Source of the DNA: Bacillota bacterium
GTDB lineage: Bacteria > Bacillota > Clostridia > Acetivibrionales > DSM-1351
Direction of reading: 5' to 3'
Length of the DNA: 64,000 bases
NCBI GenBank assembly: GCA_023412275.1
Contig: JAEYNY010000191.1
Location: 62,001-126,000, forward strand
Below are positions 43,279-53,511 of this stretch, in pieces. The notes under the pieces are model-generated. The model made no database searches, was not told where the DNA came from, and saw only the letters and a list, made by a program, of their open reading frames with translations. Position 1 is the first letter of the stretch. Each line of letters begins with the position of its first letter. Made by a program: the position numbers and the translations under genes.

Positions 43279-44700
43279 TTAGTTGCTTGGAAGTTTACTT
43301 ACCATACCAAGCAGGAATTTTTTCAGAATTGCAAGGTCAAAAGCATTTACTTCATTGTCTAGATTTACATCCAAATTTTTAACATAAGCATGGTCAGCAG
43401 CCATAATATATTTCTTTAAGCCTGCAAAATCAAGTGCATCAACACTTCCATCATTGTTATAATCTCCATATACAATTACCGGGTCAGGATCAGTCTGCGC
43501 CGGGAAAGCATATTTCACCATTCCATCTATAATTTCAGGGAACCTGAACTGACAGCTGCTTCTATCTAAGAAACCAAATAATTCACCAGTACCTGAGAAG
43601 TTATTGTTATCCCACAATACGCAACATATACCACGTGCTTTAGCTTGTGCAACATAATAGGACATATATTCTACTCTTGTCTTCAGATTATTCTTATCTA
43701 CTGCTCCACATTCTCCGATTATTACAGGAATACCTCTGCTTGTAAACTTATTGTAAACATTATCCATAAACCAAGTAACTTCGCTTTGGTCTTTTGAATC
43801 ATTTATATTCCAAGCATTTGTACCTCCATCAGCCATTGCTAATCCACAAAAACCCCATGGGCAATATGCATGTACAGATACTATTAACTTACTATTAGCT
43901 GAATCATTTGGCATTTTGAAGTAATCGTTTGTTGCTCCATCAGGAGATGCAACATATCCAGGAACCATGAGATATCTGCTTGCATTGTTTCCACCAGCTG
44001 CACGTACTGTGTTAACAAAATCCTGATTGAGTGTATTAATACAATTAATAGAATCAATTACGTCTGAATTTGTCAGATCAGGCCACCACTCATTAGCATG
44101 TCCTACAAGACGAGGCTCATTCAATCCTTCGAAAATAAGATGATTGTCATAATTTGCAAATTTAGTAGCAATCTGTGACCAGATTTTAGTAATATAGTTT
44201 CTTGAAGTATTCATATATTGACTGCTTGGAAAATATCCTCTTGATTTATCACAATCGTGATGACAGTTCAATATTACGTACATTTTATTGTCTATACAAT
44301 AATTAACTACTTCTTGAACACGATTCAGCCACTGTTCATTAATCTTACAGTCTGAGCCAGTTACATGTACACTCCAGCTAACTGGAATACGTACAGTATT
44401 GAATCCCTTTGCTTTAACTGCATCAATCATTTGCTTAGTAGTTTTTATTCCGCTCCAGGATGTTTCATAATCCAAATCATTAGTAATATTTGTACCGTTA
44501 AAAGCATCAAATGTATTACCCAGATTCCATCCAAGTCTTAAACCTTTTACAAAATTCATTGCATCATTACTCGGAATGTTCTTTTGTTGAATCTGAAGAT
44601 TCGGAATAAGTGAAGCATCATACGCACTAGCATTTTGCAGTGGCAATAATGCTGTAAAAATCATTAGAAAACACAGTAAAAAAGCTATTGTTTTTTTCAT
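43279..44700 (-). CDS. cel5A: Cellulosomal endoglucanase, GH5 with dockerin (Cel5A-like)
   Basis: 473 residues. Signal peptide to about 26; GH5 barrel at about 50-395 with GLRLGWNLGNTFDAFNG, acid/base Glu in IFEGLNEPR and nucleophile Glu in VIIGECGAV; dockerin type I at about 408-473 (DYNNDGSVDALDFAGLKKYI; DVNLDNEVNAFDLAILKKFL). It cuts internal beta-1,4 bonds of cellulose. Close in sequence to C. cellulolyticum Cel5A (CelCCA) as I recall it. Extra Cys residues (NCHHDCDK, GICCVLWD) are unusual. AGGGGG lies before ATG. Monocistronic. Confidence 0.93.
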   Translation of the reverse strand: MKKTIAFLLCFLMIFTALLPLQNASAYDASLIPNLQIQQKNIPSNDAMNFVKGLRLGWNLGNTFDAFNGTNITNDLDYETSWSGIKTTKQMIDAVKAKGFNTVRIPVSWSVHVTGSDCKINEQWLNRVQEVVNYCIDNKMYVILNCHHDCDKSRGYFPSSQYMNTSRNYITKIWSQIATKFANYDNHLIFEGLNEPRLVGHANEWWPDLTNSDVIDSINCINTLNQDFVNTVRAAGGNNASRYLMVPGYVASPDGATNDYFKMPNDSANSKLIVSVHAYCPWGFCGLAMADGGTNAWNINDSKDQSEVTWFMDNVYNKFTSRGIPVIIGECGAVDKNNLKTRVEYMSYYVAQAKARGICCVLWDNNNFSGTGELFGFLDRSSCQFRFPEIIDGMVKYAFPAQTDPDPVIVYGDYNNDGSVDALDFAGLKKYIMAADHAYVKNLDVNLDNEVNAFDLAILKKFLLGMVSKLPSN

Positions 44701-45141
44701 GAAATTTGACCCCCTTGATTATTAATATTAATAGTAGTAGTAGAAGTTTTTTCTTCTGATTTGTCTTTTGTAATACTGGTTCACATTGGAATAACAATGT
44801 GATTTTTTGAGTTTGAGTTAAGATGTATATTATGTGATGCTGTATTTGAATAAGGTATATGTAGCATACGAATTGACGTTAAGAGCAACGTTCCGGGAAT
44901 TATAAATTAAGCTAAAGACGGGAAGTATGAAAGTGTACATATAAATTTCATAAAGTGCTGTATTATCTTACCTCATACGAACTACTTTTCTCCCCCCTTT
45001 CTAAATGCCGGAATTCCAAAGATTACTTCATGAATAACTTTAAAAATTAAAGTAAAGAATTAAATAAATTTACAATAAATTACTGTTCATATTATACTTT
45101 AATATTACCTACTATTCAATTAATTTTTATTTCATATACAT
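44701..45141. other. Upstream region of the cellulase gene
   Basis: About 440 bases without a gene, AT-rich. I see no tRNA, riboswitch or repeat. A purine-rich AAAGGGGGGAGAAAA stretch lies at about 44988-45002 (minus sense) with only a two-codon frame after it, so no gene is called. Confidence 0.4.
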
Positions 45142-45173
45142 AAAAAGGGATGTACCATTTCCCGGTACATCCC
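45142..45173 (-). terminator. Terminator of metG
   Basis: GGGATGTACC (45148-45157) pairs with GGTACATCCC (45164-45173); T-run on the minus strand (45142-45147). Confidence 0.85.
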
Positions 45174-45194
45174 CTCTTTGTCAAATATAAACTG

Positions 45195-47159
45195 TTATCT
45201 TATTTCCGCACCTGATGGCATTGGCTTTTCAGGTATCATAAGTGCAAGTTCTCCATTTTCATCCTCTGCACATAGTAACATACCCTCAGACAAAACTCCT
45301 GCCAGCTTAACAGGCTTGAGATTTACCAGTACCATTACCTTTTTACCAACCATCTGTTCCGGCGTATAATGTTTCTTTATACCTGAAACTATTTGCCTTA
45401 TCTGTCCACCTACTTTTACCTGTGAGCACAATAACTTCTTGGATTTTGGAACCTCCGCACATTCCACTATTTCCCCTACTTGGAATTGCATTTTTGTAAA
45501 ATCATCATAGGTAATTTCTTCCTTAGGTTCAATCTCTATGACATTTTCCTTCTTTTCTTCCGCAACAGGTGCAGGCGTTGTTTCAGGTTCTTCATTCTGT
45601 CCCGCTTTTTCCAGTATATCCTTTATATCCAATCTTAAAAATAGGATTTCAGGTGTTTCAGTAACTTTAGTTCCTGATTTGTATTGCCCATAAACCTTCA
45701 TATCCTCTAAAGGCCTGATAGAAGTATTTAACTGGGCAACAATCTTTTGTGCAGTCTCAGGCATGAAGGCTTCCAATAAGCTTGCACCGGTCACAATGCT
45801 TTCTACAAGATTGTACAATACTGTTTCCAGCCTTGGCTTTTTGTCTTCGTCCTTTGCAAGTATCCAAGGCATTGTTTCATCAATGTATTTATTACAGCGT
45901 TTAAATAATGAGAATATCTCTGAAAGTGCGTCTGCTACTCTTAATTTATCCATTTTTTCAACTACTGTTTCAGGTGTTTTCAAGGTTAATTCAATGAGTT
46001 CATTGTCGATTTCTTCCCTTACATTTGAATTATTTACAACACCTGAAAAATACTTGTTGCTCATAGCAATTACACGGTTAACCAAATTTCCAAGTACATT
46101 GGCCAAGTCTGAATTTATACGTTCAGTAACCAATTCCCAAGAAATTACTCCATCATTATCAAATGGCATATCATGAAGCACGTAATATCTGACTGCATCT
46201 ACTCCGAAAATGTCAACCAATTCATCTGCATATATTACATTTCCTTTTGACTTACTCATCTTGCCACTGCCCATCAACAGCCACGGATGACCAAATACCT
46301 GTTTGGGAAGTGGAATATCCATAGCCATAAGCATAATAGGCCAATAGATTGTATGGAACCTTAAAATATCCTTGCCTATCAGGTGCAAATCAGCAGGCCA
46401 GTATTTATTAAATAATTCATCATTATTTCCGTCAACATCAAAGCCCAAGCCTGTAATGTAATTGCTTAGTGCATCAAGCCACACATATACAACATGCTTG
46501 TCATCAAAATCTACAGGAATACCCCATTTGAAGGAGGTTCTTGAAACACACAAGTCCTGTAGTCCCGGCAGTAAAAAGTTGTTCATCATTTCATTTTTTC
46601 TGGACTCAGGTTGAATAAATTCTGGATGTTCGTTTATATGCTGAATCAAACGATCTGCATATTTACTAAGCTTCAGGAAATATGCCTCTTCTTTCGCAGG
46701 ATGACATTCCCTTCCGCAATCCGGGCATTTTCCGTCCACTAACTGTGAAGCTGTAAAAAATGCTTCACATGGAGTACAGTACATTCCTTCATAGTGTCCC
46801 TTATAAATATCTCCCTGCTCATAGAGCTTCTTGAAAATTTTCTGAACCTGCTTTTCGTGGTATTCGTCGGTTGTACGTATAAATTTATCATATGTTGTAT
46901 TCATTAAATCACAAATACGCTTTATTTCTAAAGCAAAGTTATCAACGTACTCCTTAGGGCTGATACCGGCCTCCTTTGCTTTCAGCTCTATTTTCTGACC
47001 ATGCTCATCAGTCCCGGTCTGAAAACGTACATCATACCCCTGCATTCTTTTAAATCTTGCAAAACTATCAGCCAATACTATTTCAAAAGTATTACCTATA
47101 TGAGGTTTACTGGATGTGTATGCAATAGCCGTAGTCAAATAATAAGGTTTTTTTGACAT
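45195..47159 (-). CDS. metG: Methionyl-tRNA synthetase
   Basis: 654 residues. Class I signatures: HIGN in AYTSSKPHIGNTF near residue 20, KMSKSKGN near 300, zinc-knuckle Cys in CTPCEAFF and CPDCGRECHP, and a C-terminal tRNA-binding (EMAP-like) domain from about 550 (QVGEIVECAEVPKSKKLLCS; VSGIKKHYTPEQMVGKKVMV). It charges tRNA-Met. Preceded by a T-box leader. GGAGGAG lies before ATG. Confidence 0.97.
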   Translation of the reverse strand: MSKKPYYLTTAIAYTSSKPHIGNTFEIVLADSFARFKRMQGYDVRFQTGTDEHGQKIELKAKEAGISPKEYVDNFALEIKRICDLMNTTYDKFIRTTDEYHEKQVQKIFKKLYEQGDIYKGHYEGMYCTPCEAFFTASQLVDGKCPDCGRECHPAKEEAYFLKLSKYADRLIQHINEHPEFIQPESRKNEMMNNFLLPGLQDLCVSRTSFKWGIPVDFDDKHVVYVWLDALSNYITGLGFDVDGNNDELFNKYWPADLHLIGKDILRFHTIYWPIMLMAMDIPLPKQVFGHPWLLMGSGKMSKSKGNVIYADELVDIFGVDAVRYYVLHDMPFDNDGVISWELVTERINSDLANVLGNLVNRVIAMSNKYFSGVVNNSNVREEIDNELIELTLKTPETVVEKMDKLRVADALSEIFSLFKRCNKYIDETMPWILAKDEDKKPRLETVLYNLVESIVTGASLLEAFMPETAQKIVAQLNTSIRPLEDMKVYGQYKSGTKVTETPEILFLRLDIKDILEKAGQNEEPETTPAPVAEEKKENVIEIEPKEEITYDDFTKMQFQVGEIVECAEVPKSKKLLCSQVKVGGQIRQIVSGIKKHYTPEQMVGKKVMVLVNLKPVKLAGVLSEGMLLCAEDENGELALMIPEKPMPSGAEIR

Positions 47160-47190
47160 TGTTACTCCTCCTGATTTACTATCTTCTTTT

Positions 47191-47480
47191 TAAATAAAAA
47201 ACGCCTTTAAATAAATAATTATTTAAAGACGAGAAAACTCGTGTTACCACTTTAATTTACTTTTGGCCTCACGGCAAAAGCCTCAACTACTGCAATAATA
47301 CAGTATGCACTATAACGGGTGTTCCCGTCTATACCTAAAGCTGAAATAACAGCCCTCAGCAAAGAAGCTCCAAGACCATCTTCAACAATTTCACGACTCC
47401 CCTGTTCTCAGCACTCCCAAGGTTCTCTGTAATCGCTACGTCGCCTACTCTTCTCTTCATAGCCTGTAAACACTATTAAT
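47191..47480 (-). promoter_or_regulatory. T-box riboswitch for metG
   Basis: Minus-strand leader with GAGTAGGCGACG (AGTA-like box, about 47445), a long stem I, and the T-box sequence GTGGTAACACGAG (47242-47254), then a terminator stem in the CTTTAAATAA/TTATTTAAAG region ending with a T-run near 47193. A candidate specifier is ATG (complement of 47377-47379), consistent with Met. TTGACA (47507-47512, minus) could be the -35 box. Uncharged tRNA-Met would promote read-through. Confidence 0.85.
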
Positions 47481-47537
47481 ATTAGTCGAAAGCTAACACG
47501 ATTAGTTGTCAAGGGATTAGTGCTCGGACAATCATTG

Positions 47538-48359
47538 TCAAACAGAAAAAGGATTTGATATCAATGTTCCATTTGCCCACTCCACTTTACCGCCATTTAG
47601 AAGATATTTTTTCAGATTACGTTGTAAAGAAGTTTCCTCTGGTAAGTTTTCAAAGGGTATATCTCTTCTTCCATAAACCCAATCAAGAAAACCAGGGCTA
47701 TCATCCTCCTGACTAGTTAAATCAAACGAATTTTGGAATTGTATAATCTTGGAATCACCCGGCAGTATTTTCTTTAATGCTGGTGCAAGTAACCATGACC
47801 CACAAATCATATCCACGTTAGCATATTCAGTATAATATTTATTAAAAAAATTACGTGCATCCAGATAAGATTTTCTAAGCTTACTACTTGTCATATCGGC
47901 GTCTGATGGAATATGAATACTAATAAACTTTTTGTCATCTTGGATTACCATTTCGTACTCTAATTCACCAATTCGAAATTCCTGCATAGCAATCTGTCTT
48001 ACAGCCCACCACCCCCACACATACTTAAATTCACCATATACTTTATTATGATAATATAAAAATCTTGTAAAGAACTTCATCGTTGCAATAAATATATCGT
48101 CTGAGATCCCCCTGTTCTTATATTTTTCGTATGTATTACAAGCTGCATAAAGTTGACATGTCAACAACTTTAAGCCCGCCTCATCCGGTGCTAAAAATTT
48201 AGTAAGATCATCTACTGCTTTTTCCCAAGTATTTGGATTATTCATTTGAGCTATTTCAGCTTCTATGTTTTTGAAATGTATTCCATTTTCACAATTAATT
48301 ACCTTAGCTTGAACCACTTTTGGTACATCAATTAAATTACAAAGTTCACTTATTTGCAT
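47538..48359 (-). CDS. Acyltransferase-like protein with GNAT-like C-terminal domain
   Basis: 273 residues. FTRFLYYHNKVYGEFKYVWG and WWAVRQIAMQEFRIGELEYE, then ISIHIPSDADMTSSKLRKSY and GSWLLAPALKKILPGDSKII, QNSFDLTS, and a C-terminal WANGTLISN. I have seen this arrangement in proteins named acyltransferase-domain (DUF5596/GNAT_C). No active-site residue is clear. Isolated gene. Confidence 0.6.
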   Translation of the reverse strand: MQISELCNLIDVPKVVQAKVINCENGIHFKNIEAEIAQMNNPNTWEKAVDDLTKFLAPDEAGLKLLTCQLYAACNTYEKYKNRGISDDIFIATMKFFTRFLYYHNKVYGEFKYVWGWWAVRQIAMQEFRIGELEYEMVIQDDKKFISIHIPSDADMTSSKLRKSYLDARNFFNKYYTEYANVDMICGSWLLAPALKKILPGDSKIIQFQNSFDLTSQEDDSPGFLDWVYGRRDIPFENLPEETSLQRNLKKYLLNGGKVEWANGTLISNPFSV

Positions 48360-48502
48360 ATATGCACCTTCTTTATCTTATTACCACTTGAAACTTATGT
48401 TTTTTGCTTATTATACACTAATTTTTACTCCAGACCCAAATAAAAAAACCTTCTACTGAAAAATATTATACCGAAATAATTTCTACTTATACCTGTACAT
48501 AA

Positions 48503-48534
48503 TAAACAAGCTCGCCAAAAGGCGAGCTTGTTTA
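48503..48534. terminator. Hairpin terminator after the mosaic protein gene
   Basis: TAAACAAGCTCGCC (48503-48516) pairs perfectly with GGCGAGCTTGTTTA (48521-48534), loop AAAA. It lies 22 bases past the stop at 48556. Confidence 0.85.
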
Positions 48535-48555
48535 AATATACTCATTTAAAAGTCC

Positions 48556-51500
48556 TTACGGAATAAACTGCTCCACGGTGTTTACAGGCTTTCCGTTATT
48601 TGTTCCACCTATTGCATAAATTGAACTATTGATTGGTACGATGGATAAATAACTTCTCTTCATAGACATTTCAGTCTTTAGCTTCCATTCGCCTGTTGCC
48701 GGATCATAAACTTCTACAACTCCTAGGTCTCCTTCGTTGTTGTAACCGCCTATTGCATATATAATGTTATTAAGCTGGCAAACTCCCAGAGCTCGTCTTG
48801 GAACCTGCAAGGAAGTTTTTGTCTCCCATTTGTCTGCTACGGGATTATAACTTTCAACACAGTTTAAAAACTTATTTGTAGAGTTGAATCCTCCTACTAC
48901 ATATATTTCTCCATTTACAACAGCAACTCCTGCGGTGTCTCTTGCTGTAGGCATAAGAGCCTTTGTAACGGTTGACCATTTGTTATTTACAGGATCATAC
49001 TCCTCAACAATTCTAAAATATTTGGTACTATTGCTTCCTCCAATTACATAGATTTTACCGTTTACAGCTGCAGCCACGGCTCCCTGTCTTATTGTAGGCA
49101 TATCCGCTTTCTTTGTCCATTTATCTGTAACGGTATCATACATTTCAACAAGCCCTAGGTTTTGTGAACCTACTTTTCCGCCTATTACATATATGTTTCC
49201 GTCTATTGAAGCAACTGCCATACCCTGTCTTGGCCCACCGGGCATACTTGTTTTGGTGGTCCAGGTTTTTGTTTGAGGATTAAATTCCTCAATAGTATCT
49301 GAAAGGACACCGTCGCTTTCAATTCCACCAATGGCATAAATTTTCCCGTTTACATTGATTACAGCTGCCTTACTTTTAGATGCTTGCATAACCGGCTCTG
49401 AATACCACTGATTTGAAAAATGTTTTAAAATTTCATTTATTCTGATCTGGAATTGATTTCTTTCATTGTCCAGACGTACAGGCAGATTATTGACGTCAAG
49501 CTGAACCTCATCCAATGCCTTCTTTATAGGATCCAATGAACTTATATTAGGTAGCATATTTTCCAGCACTGTTAATTTAACGTCAATTCCTGCAACAATA
49601 ATTACATCCTGTGCCTTATCTATTCTTGCCTGCAAAGAGTCTTTTACCGCACCGGCACTTACTTTAGACATCAGATTTTTAGCAGAATCAAGGAGATTTT
49701 GAGTCTTCTGAATTATTTCAGAAAATTTTAAGTCAGGAAGTTTTGCTTCCACTTCTTTTAAAATACGGTCTATTTCAGCGGCATAGTCTATTGTTGAAGC
49801 ATTAATCATATCTGTCCAGTCGCTGAAGCCTTTTGAATTAACTGCCCTTACTCTATATTGGTGAGTACTGCCCGGAGTAAGAGCAGTATGAATATAATTT
49901 GTTACATCCTTAGTATTAACAATATTTCCATCAACTTCAAGTTCGTAAAAGGTTGAATTTAGTGATGGTGACCATGAAACATATATCTCCGTACCTCCGG
50001 TTACTTCCGCTTTTAAATTCTCCGGTTTTTGAGGTAGCCCCTCAGGCTCTGAAAATTCTGTAACGGTTACCTTTAAGGTATCAGGTTCCGAATCTCTGAA
50101 GCCATTATTAACTACAAGGGAAATTTCGGTAGTTCCAACAGGTAATTTTATTGTTGGTTGGATACCCTCTGCAGTTTGAGTTCCGTTATTCCAACTCCAC
50201 TTATATGTGAGCTTGTTTCCGTCAGGGTCACTTGATTTTGATCCATCAAGGGTTACGTCAGCGTCAATAGCTCCCGGCAAAGCTTTTACAGTCATATCCT
50301 CACCGGCATTAGCTGTCAAAACACCCTTTTTACCTTCAATCCTCAATTCCTTGAGTGCAGGACTAACTGTACTTGCAGTACTTAGTTTTGCCTCTATCAT
50401 TAAAAAACGTCCGCTTACATTTGAAATAGGCATTCCGTTTGATATGGCTGTGAATGTTTTTCCTGCGAGTTCTTCAATAGTATTTGCGGCCTTTACGCTT
50501 ACTGCTACCGCAGTATTTTCAGGGATATTCTGATCCCAGGATACACTGGACCATGTGTTTTGTTCGTTTCCACCGTCATGTGTAACAACCCAGGTACCGT
50601 CATGAGCTGTAACATTTTGAAGGTTATAGCCTGTCATATCACTATATGTATATGGTCCTGCACCTACCGCGTAGCTACCTATTATTTTACCTGTGGTATC
50701 AATTTTAAATGTATTGTTTGAGCTCTGGCAGGTTACCCATATATATCCCTCGCTGTCAACACCTACCCCAATTGGGACTGAACCACCGCTAGCACCTATA
50801 TTTACTGATAAAAGGTATTTTCCTGTGGAATCAAATTTGTCAACCCAATTATTTCCTGAACACGCCATCCATATGTTGCCGTCTCTGTCCACAGCAACTC
50901 CCCGGCCTACACTTCCATTTCCATAATGGTATGTAAATGCACCCGTACTTGGATTAAGCCTGATTAATGCGCTTCTCCCGTTGCTTTCACTGGTTGGACA
51001 AGCAGCCCAAACGATCCCATTTTTATCAACAACTATTCCATAGGGACCTTTCCCGACATCGTAGCTTTTCAAGAAAGTACTTGTATTAGTATCCAAGCTG
51101 TCAATTCTTAATGGAGTTCCGTTTCCTGATGACCATAAAACTCCGTCCTTGTCTATAGTAGCACCGTATGGATTAGACACTGTACTTACTGATATCCCGG
51201 TAAAACTTCCGTCTTCGGGATTCAGTACAACATATCTCTTTTCGTAATATAATCCAACCCATATTCTCCCTTTTTTGTCTATTGCTAAAGCCCTTGGCCA
51301 GCAATCAGAATTATTACCTACTGGTGCATACGCAAGAATCGCTTCGTCCTGTCCCCATGGAAGAATTTCATTAGCATCTATTTTGCCATTTCCATCAAGA
51401 TCAGTAGACGTATCGATCTTACCGTTTTTATTTTTATCTATGCCACCTGTCATTGCTATTTTGGTAACCGAGCCAGTACTTCTGTTACCTACCCAACAGT

Positions 51501-53229
51501 TACCATCCTTATCAACTGCGGTACGAGATGGGTTTGTACCGCTTGAACTACCTGTGCGATAGCGGGCAACTTCCCTGCCTGTCCTTGTATCAAGTTTTGA
51601 TACTGTTCCCTCGGTAGCATTAGCAATCCAGATATATGGGAAAACTTCAGCATACTTATTTAATTGCAACTGGTCAGGTACTTCAGTATGGTTTACACCT
51701 TTTAAAGTTCCCAAATCAAAATCAGCGTTTGTTGTATAAGTGGAATTCACCGTATCAAGTACTTGAAAAGAATCACTTCTGGTAAAGAGTTCCTTCCCGT
51801 CATAATACAAGACTGCCTTTACTTTATACTCTGACGGCTGTGCAACAACAGGTAAAAAACTACCAAGTGGAATGGTGTTTTCACCTGTTTTTAAAATAGA
51901 AGTAGCTTCTTGTGTATATATTTCAGAGCCGTTTGTATCAAATACGCTAACAGTTGCCTTGACAGGCTTATTTATATTAGCTGCACTGCAATTTATATAA
52001 AAATCCAACTGCGGTTTAACAGGCTTGTTTATGATACATGCACCGGGAGTTATTTCTATTTCACACTCTCTTATTTCCAATATTGGTTTAATGTTGAATT
52101 GTTTTGACTTAATTGCCTTTATTTCTCCCTGACTATCTTTGAGTACAACTTCGGCCTGGTAAGTGCCTTCTGTACTCATTGAGTTGTTCCAGGTAAATCC
52201 TCTTATTGCATTTGGTGAAAGATTAATTCTTAATCCATCCGGTGTAATTACTGTGGCATAAACCTGAACGTTGCGTCCTGTATATTCAGGTACTATTTCA
52301 ATCTGATCTTTTGGAGAAAAAGTTTCAGTTATAACACCGTTTGAATAAAGTTTTATGTCATTAATTCCCGCAGTCAATTGAGGCTTTTCTTTATATAGCA
52401 CATCTATTGCAAGAGCCGTGTCGTACGGATTGTTATTCCAACTGCCGTTTGAAGCCTGCTTACTCATAAAGTAATCTGGCATGGTACTTACAAGTTCCGG
52501 CTTATCTTTACAAAGACCCAAAAATGCCAAACAACTGGCTTCTATACTTCCCCAGCTTTTGTCTGCATATCTGTGGGAAATGAGCCAATCGCAAGCCTTT
52601 TGCAGTTCTACTGACATATTTATTCTTGTCCTGCTTTGATATTCTGTCAAAAAAGACTTTACTAATCCTGTCATTTCTACACTGCCTGTATTTTCACCTT
52701 TAATCATACCCCAGCTTCCGTCTGGATTCTGGTTTGACAGCAAATTATAGGCTGCTTTAGTTACTTCTTTAGCGTAGCCGTCCTTTTTCATCAAAACAGA
52801 TGCAACCAAGCATGTTGTCAGATTATCCGTAGCTCCTCCGTTTACAGTTCCCCAGCCTCCGAACTCAGCCTGTGAACTAACCAATTCGGCTATTCTAGCA
52901 GCATTTTCAAAGCCGGAAACAGCTAAGTATCTGGCCAGATCGGTGTTGTTTTGGGGTAAGTTACTTGCTAGCCAATTCATTCCGATTTGACTGTTTTGAT
53001 TATTTAAGTCGTATTCTTTTAAGATCTCAACAACCTTAGACGTAATTCTGGCTTTTGTTTCTGCAGTTTCGCCCCATGAACCGTCAGTATTCTGGCTGGA
53101 CATAAGCCAGTTCACGCCAGAATTAATTGTATCGTCAATATTCCCCTGAGCCATTACATTTGTTATTCCTGAAAACAAACTTACTAGTATAAAAGCTATG
53201 GCTATTAAAGCACTTATAACTCTTTTCAT
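48556..53229 (-). CDS. Large secreted mosaic protein: terpenoid-cyclase-like repeats, Vgb propeller, PKD, FN3, Kelch
   Basis: 1557 residues. Signal peptide to about 28. About 30-285: prenyltransferase/squalene-cyclase-type alpha repeats (SSQNTDGSWGETAE; LLSNQNPDGSWGMI). About 290-500: Ig-like strands. About 520-850: Vgb/streptogramin-lyase propeller (VDKDGNCWVGNRSTGSVTKI) with EF-hand loops DKNKNGKID and DLDGNGKID. About 955-1040: PKD (DGSKSSDPDGNKLTYKWSWN). About 1050-1145: FN3. About 1150-1265: helical. About 1275-1557: Kelch propeller of about six blades (GGIESDGVLSDTIEEFNPQT). No dockerin or SLH anchor seen. Function unknown; a surface or matrix protein is likely. Confidence 0.85.
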   Translation of the reverse strand: MKRVISALIAIAFILVSLFSGITNVMAQGNIDDTINSGVNWLMSSQNTDGSWGETAETKARITSKVVEILKEYDLNNQNSQIGMNWLASNLPQNNTDLARYLAVSGFENAARIAELVSSQAEFGGWGTVNGGATDNLTTCLVASVLMKKDGYAKEVTKAAYNLLSNQNPDGSWGMIKGENTGSVEMTGLVKSFLTEYQSRTRINMSVELQKACDWLISHRYADKSWGSIEASCLAFLGLCKDKPELVSTMPDYFMSKQASNGSWNNNPYDTALAIDVLYKEKPQLTAGINDIKLYSNGVITETFSPKDQIEIVPEYTGRNVQVYATVITPDGLRINLSPNAIRGFTWNNSMSTEGTYQAEVVLKDSQGEIKAIKSKQFNIKPILEIRECEIEITPGACIINKPVKPQLDFYINCSAANINKPVKATVSVFDTNGSEIYTQEATSILKTGENTIPLGSFLPVVAQPSEYKVKAVLYYDGKELFTRSDSFQVLDTVNSTYTTNADFDLGTLKGVNHTEVPDQLQLNKYAEVFPYIWIANATEGTVSKLDTRTGREVARYRTGSSSGTNPSRTAVDKDGNCWVGNRSTGSVTKIAMTGGIDKNKNGKIDTSTDLDGNGKIDANEILPWGQDEAILAYAPVGNNSDCWPRALAIDKKGRIWVGLYYEKRYVVLNPEDGSFTGISVSTVSNPYGATIDKDGVLWSSGNGTPLRIDSLDTNTSTFLKSYDVGKGPYGIVVDKNGIVWAACPTSESNGRSALIRLNPSTGAFTYHYGNGSVGRGVAVDRDGNIWMACSGNNWVDKFDSTGKYLLSVNIGASGGSVPIGVGVDSEGYIWVTCQSSNNTFKIDTTGKIIGSYAVGAGPYTYSDMTGYNLQNVTAHDGTWVVTHDGGNEQNTWSSVSWDQNIPENTAVAVSVKAANTIEELAGKTFTAISNGMPISNVSGRFLMIEAKLSTASTVSPALKELRIEGKKGVLTANAGEDMTVKALPGAIDADVTLDGSKSSDPDGNKLTYKWSWNNGTQTAEGIQPTIKLPVGTTEISLVVNNGFRDSEPDTLKVTVTEFSEPEGLPQKPENLKAEVTGGTEIYVSWSPSLNSTFYELEVDGNIVNTKDVTNYIHTALTPGSTHQYRVRAVNSKGFSDWTDMINASTIDYAAEIDRILKEVEAKLPDLKFSEIIQKTQNLLDSAKNLMSKVSAGAVKDSLQARIDKAQDVIIVAGIDVKLTVLENMLPNISSLDPIKKALDEVQLDVNNLPVRLDNERNQFQIRINEILKHFSNQWYSEPVMQASKSKAAVINVNGKIYAIGGIESDGVLSDTIEEFNPQTKTWTTKTSMPGGPRQGMAVASIDGNIYVIGGKVGSQNLGLVEMYDTVTDKWTKKADMPTIRQGAVAAAVNGKIYVIGGSNSTKYFRIVEEYDPVNNKWSTVTKALMPTARDTAGVAVVNGEIYVVGGFNSTNKFLNCVESYNPVADKWETKTSLQVPRRALGVCQLNNIIYAIGGYNNEGDLGVVEVYDPATGEWKLKTEMSMKRSYLSIVPINSSIYAIGGTNNGKPVNTVEQFIP

Positions 53230-53257
53230 ATTGTATTCCTTTCTCTTTAATCAACAT

Positions 53258-53302
53258 AAAAGTAAGCAAATGTAAAGATTTTGTTTACATTCACTTACTT
53301 TT
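53258..53302 (-). terminator. Terminator between the fibre-like and mosaic genes
   Basis: AAAAGTAAGCAAATGTAAA (53258-53276) pairs imperfectly with TTTACATTCACTTACTTTT (53284-53302). The T-run is short. Confidence 0.6.
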
Positions 53303-53310
53303 ACTTAAAC

Positions 53311-53499
53311 TTATTTATTACTGTCAGATTTCTTACGTTTTCGCTTACCCTTTGACAGCAATATATTTCCGCAACTTGATCCTATAAACAATTCATGTGT
53401 ATCAGTGGTAAATCCAAGTTCGCCCTCTTGAAGAGTATATTCTTTCAACTCGGATTCACTTCCCCTGCGTATACATATAAGTGTTCCATTGTTTTCCAT
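53311..53499 (-). CDS. Small Mtd-N-like protein
   Basis: 62 residues. LICIRRGSESELKEYTLQEG, ELGFTTDTHELFIGS and a basic tail KGKRKRKKSDSNK. The first 45 residues resemble the N-terminus of the neighbour (IIRKGTKSEL, GELGFCTDTKEVYVGD), a motif of phage receptor-binding proteins of the Mtd/fibre type. AAGGTGG lies before ATG. It starts 12 bases after the 341-residue gene. It may be an assembly or cap subunit (inference). Confidence 0.65.
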   Translation of the reverse strand: MENNGTLICIRRGSESELKEYTLQEGELGFTTDTHELFIGSSCGNILLSKGKRKRKKSDSNK

Positions 53500-53511
53500 T
53501 TAAGCACCACC

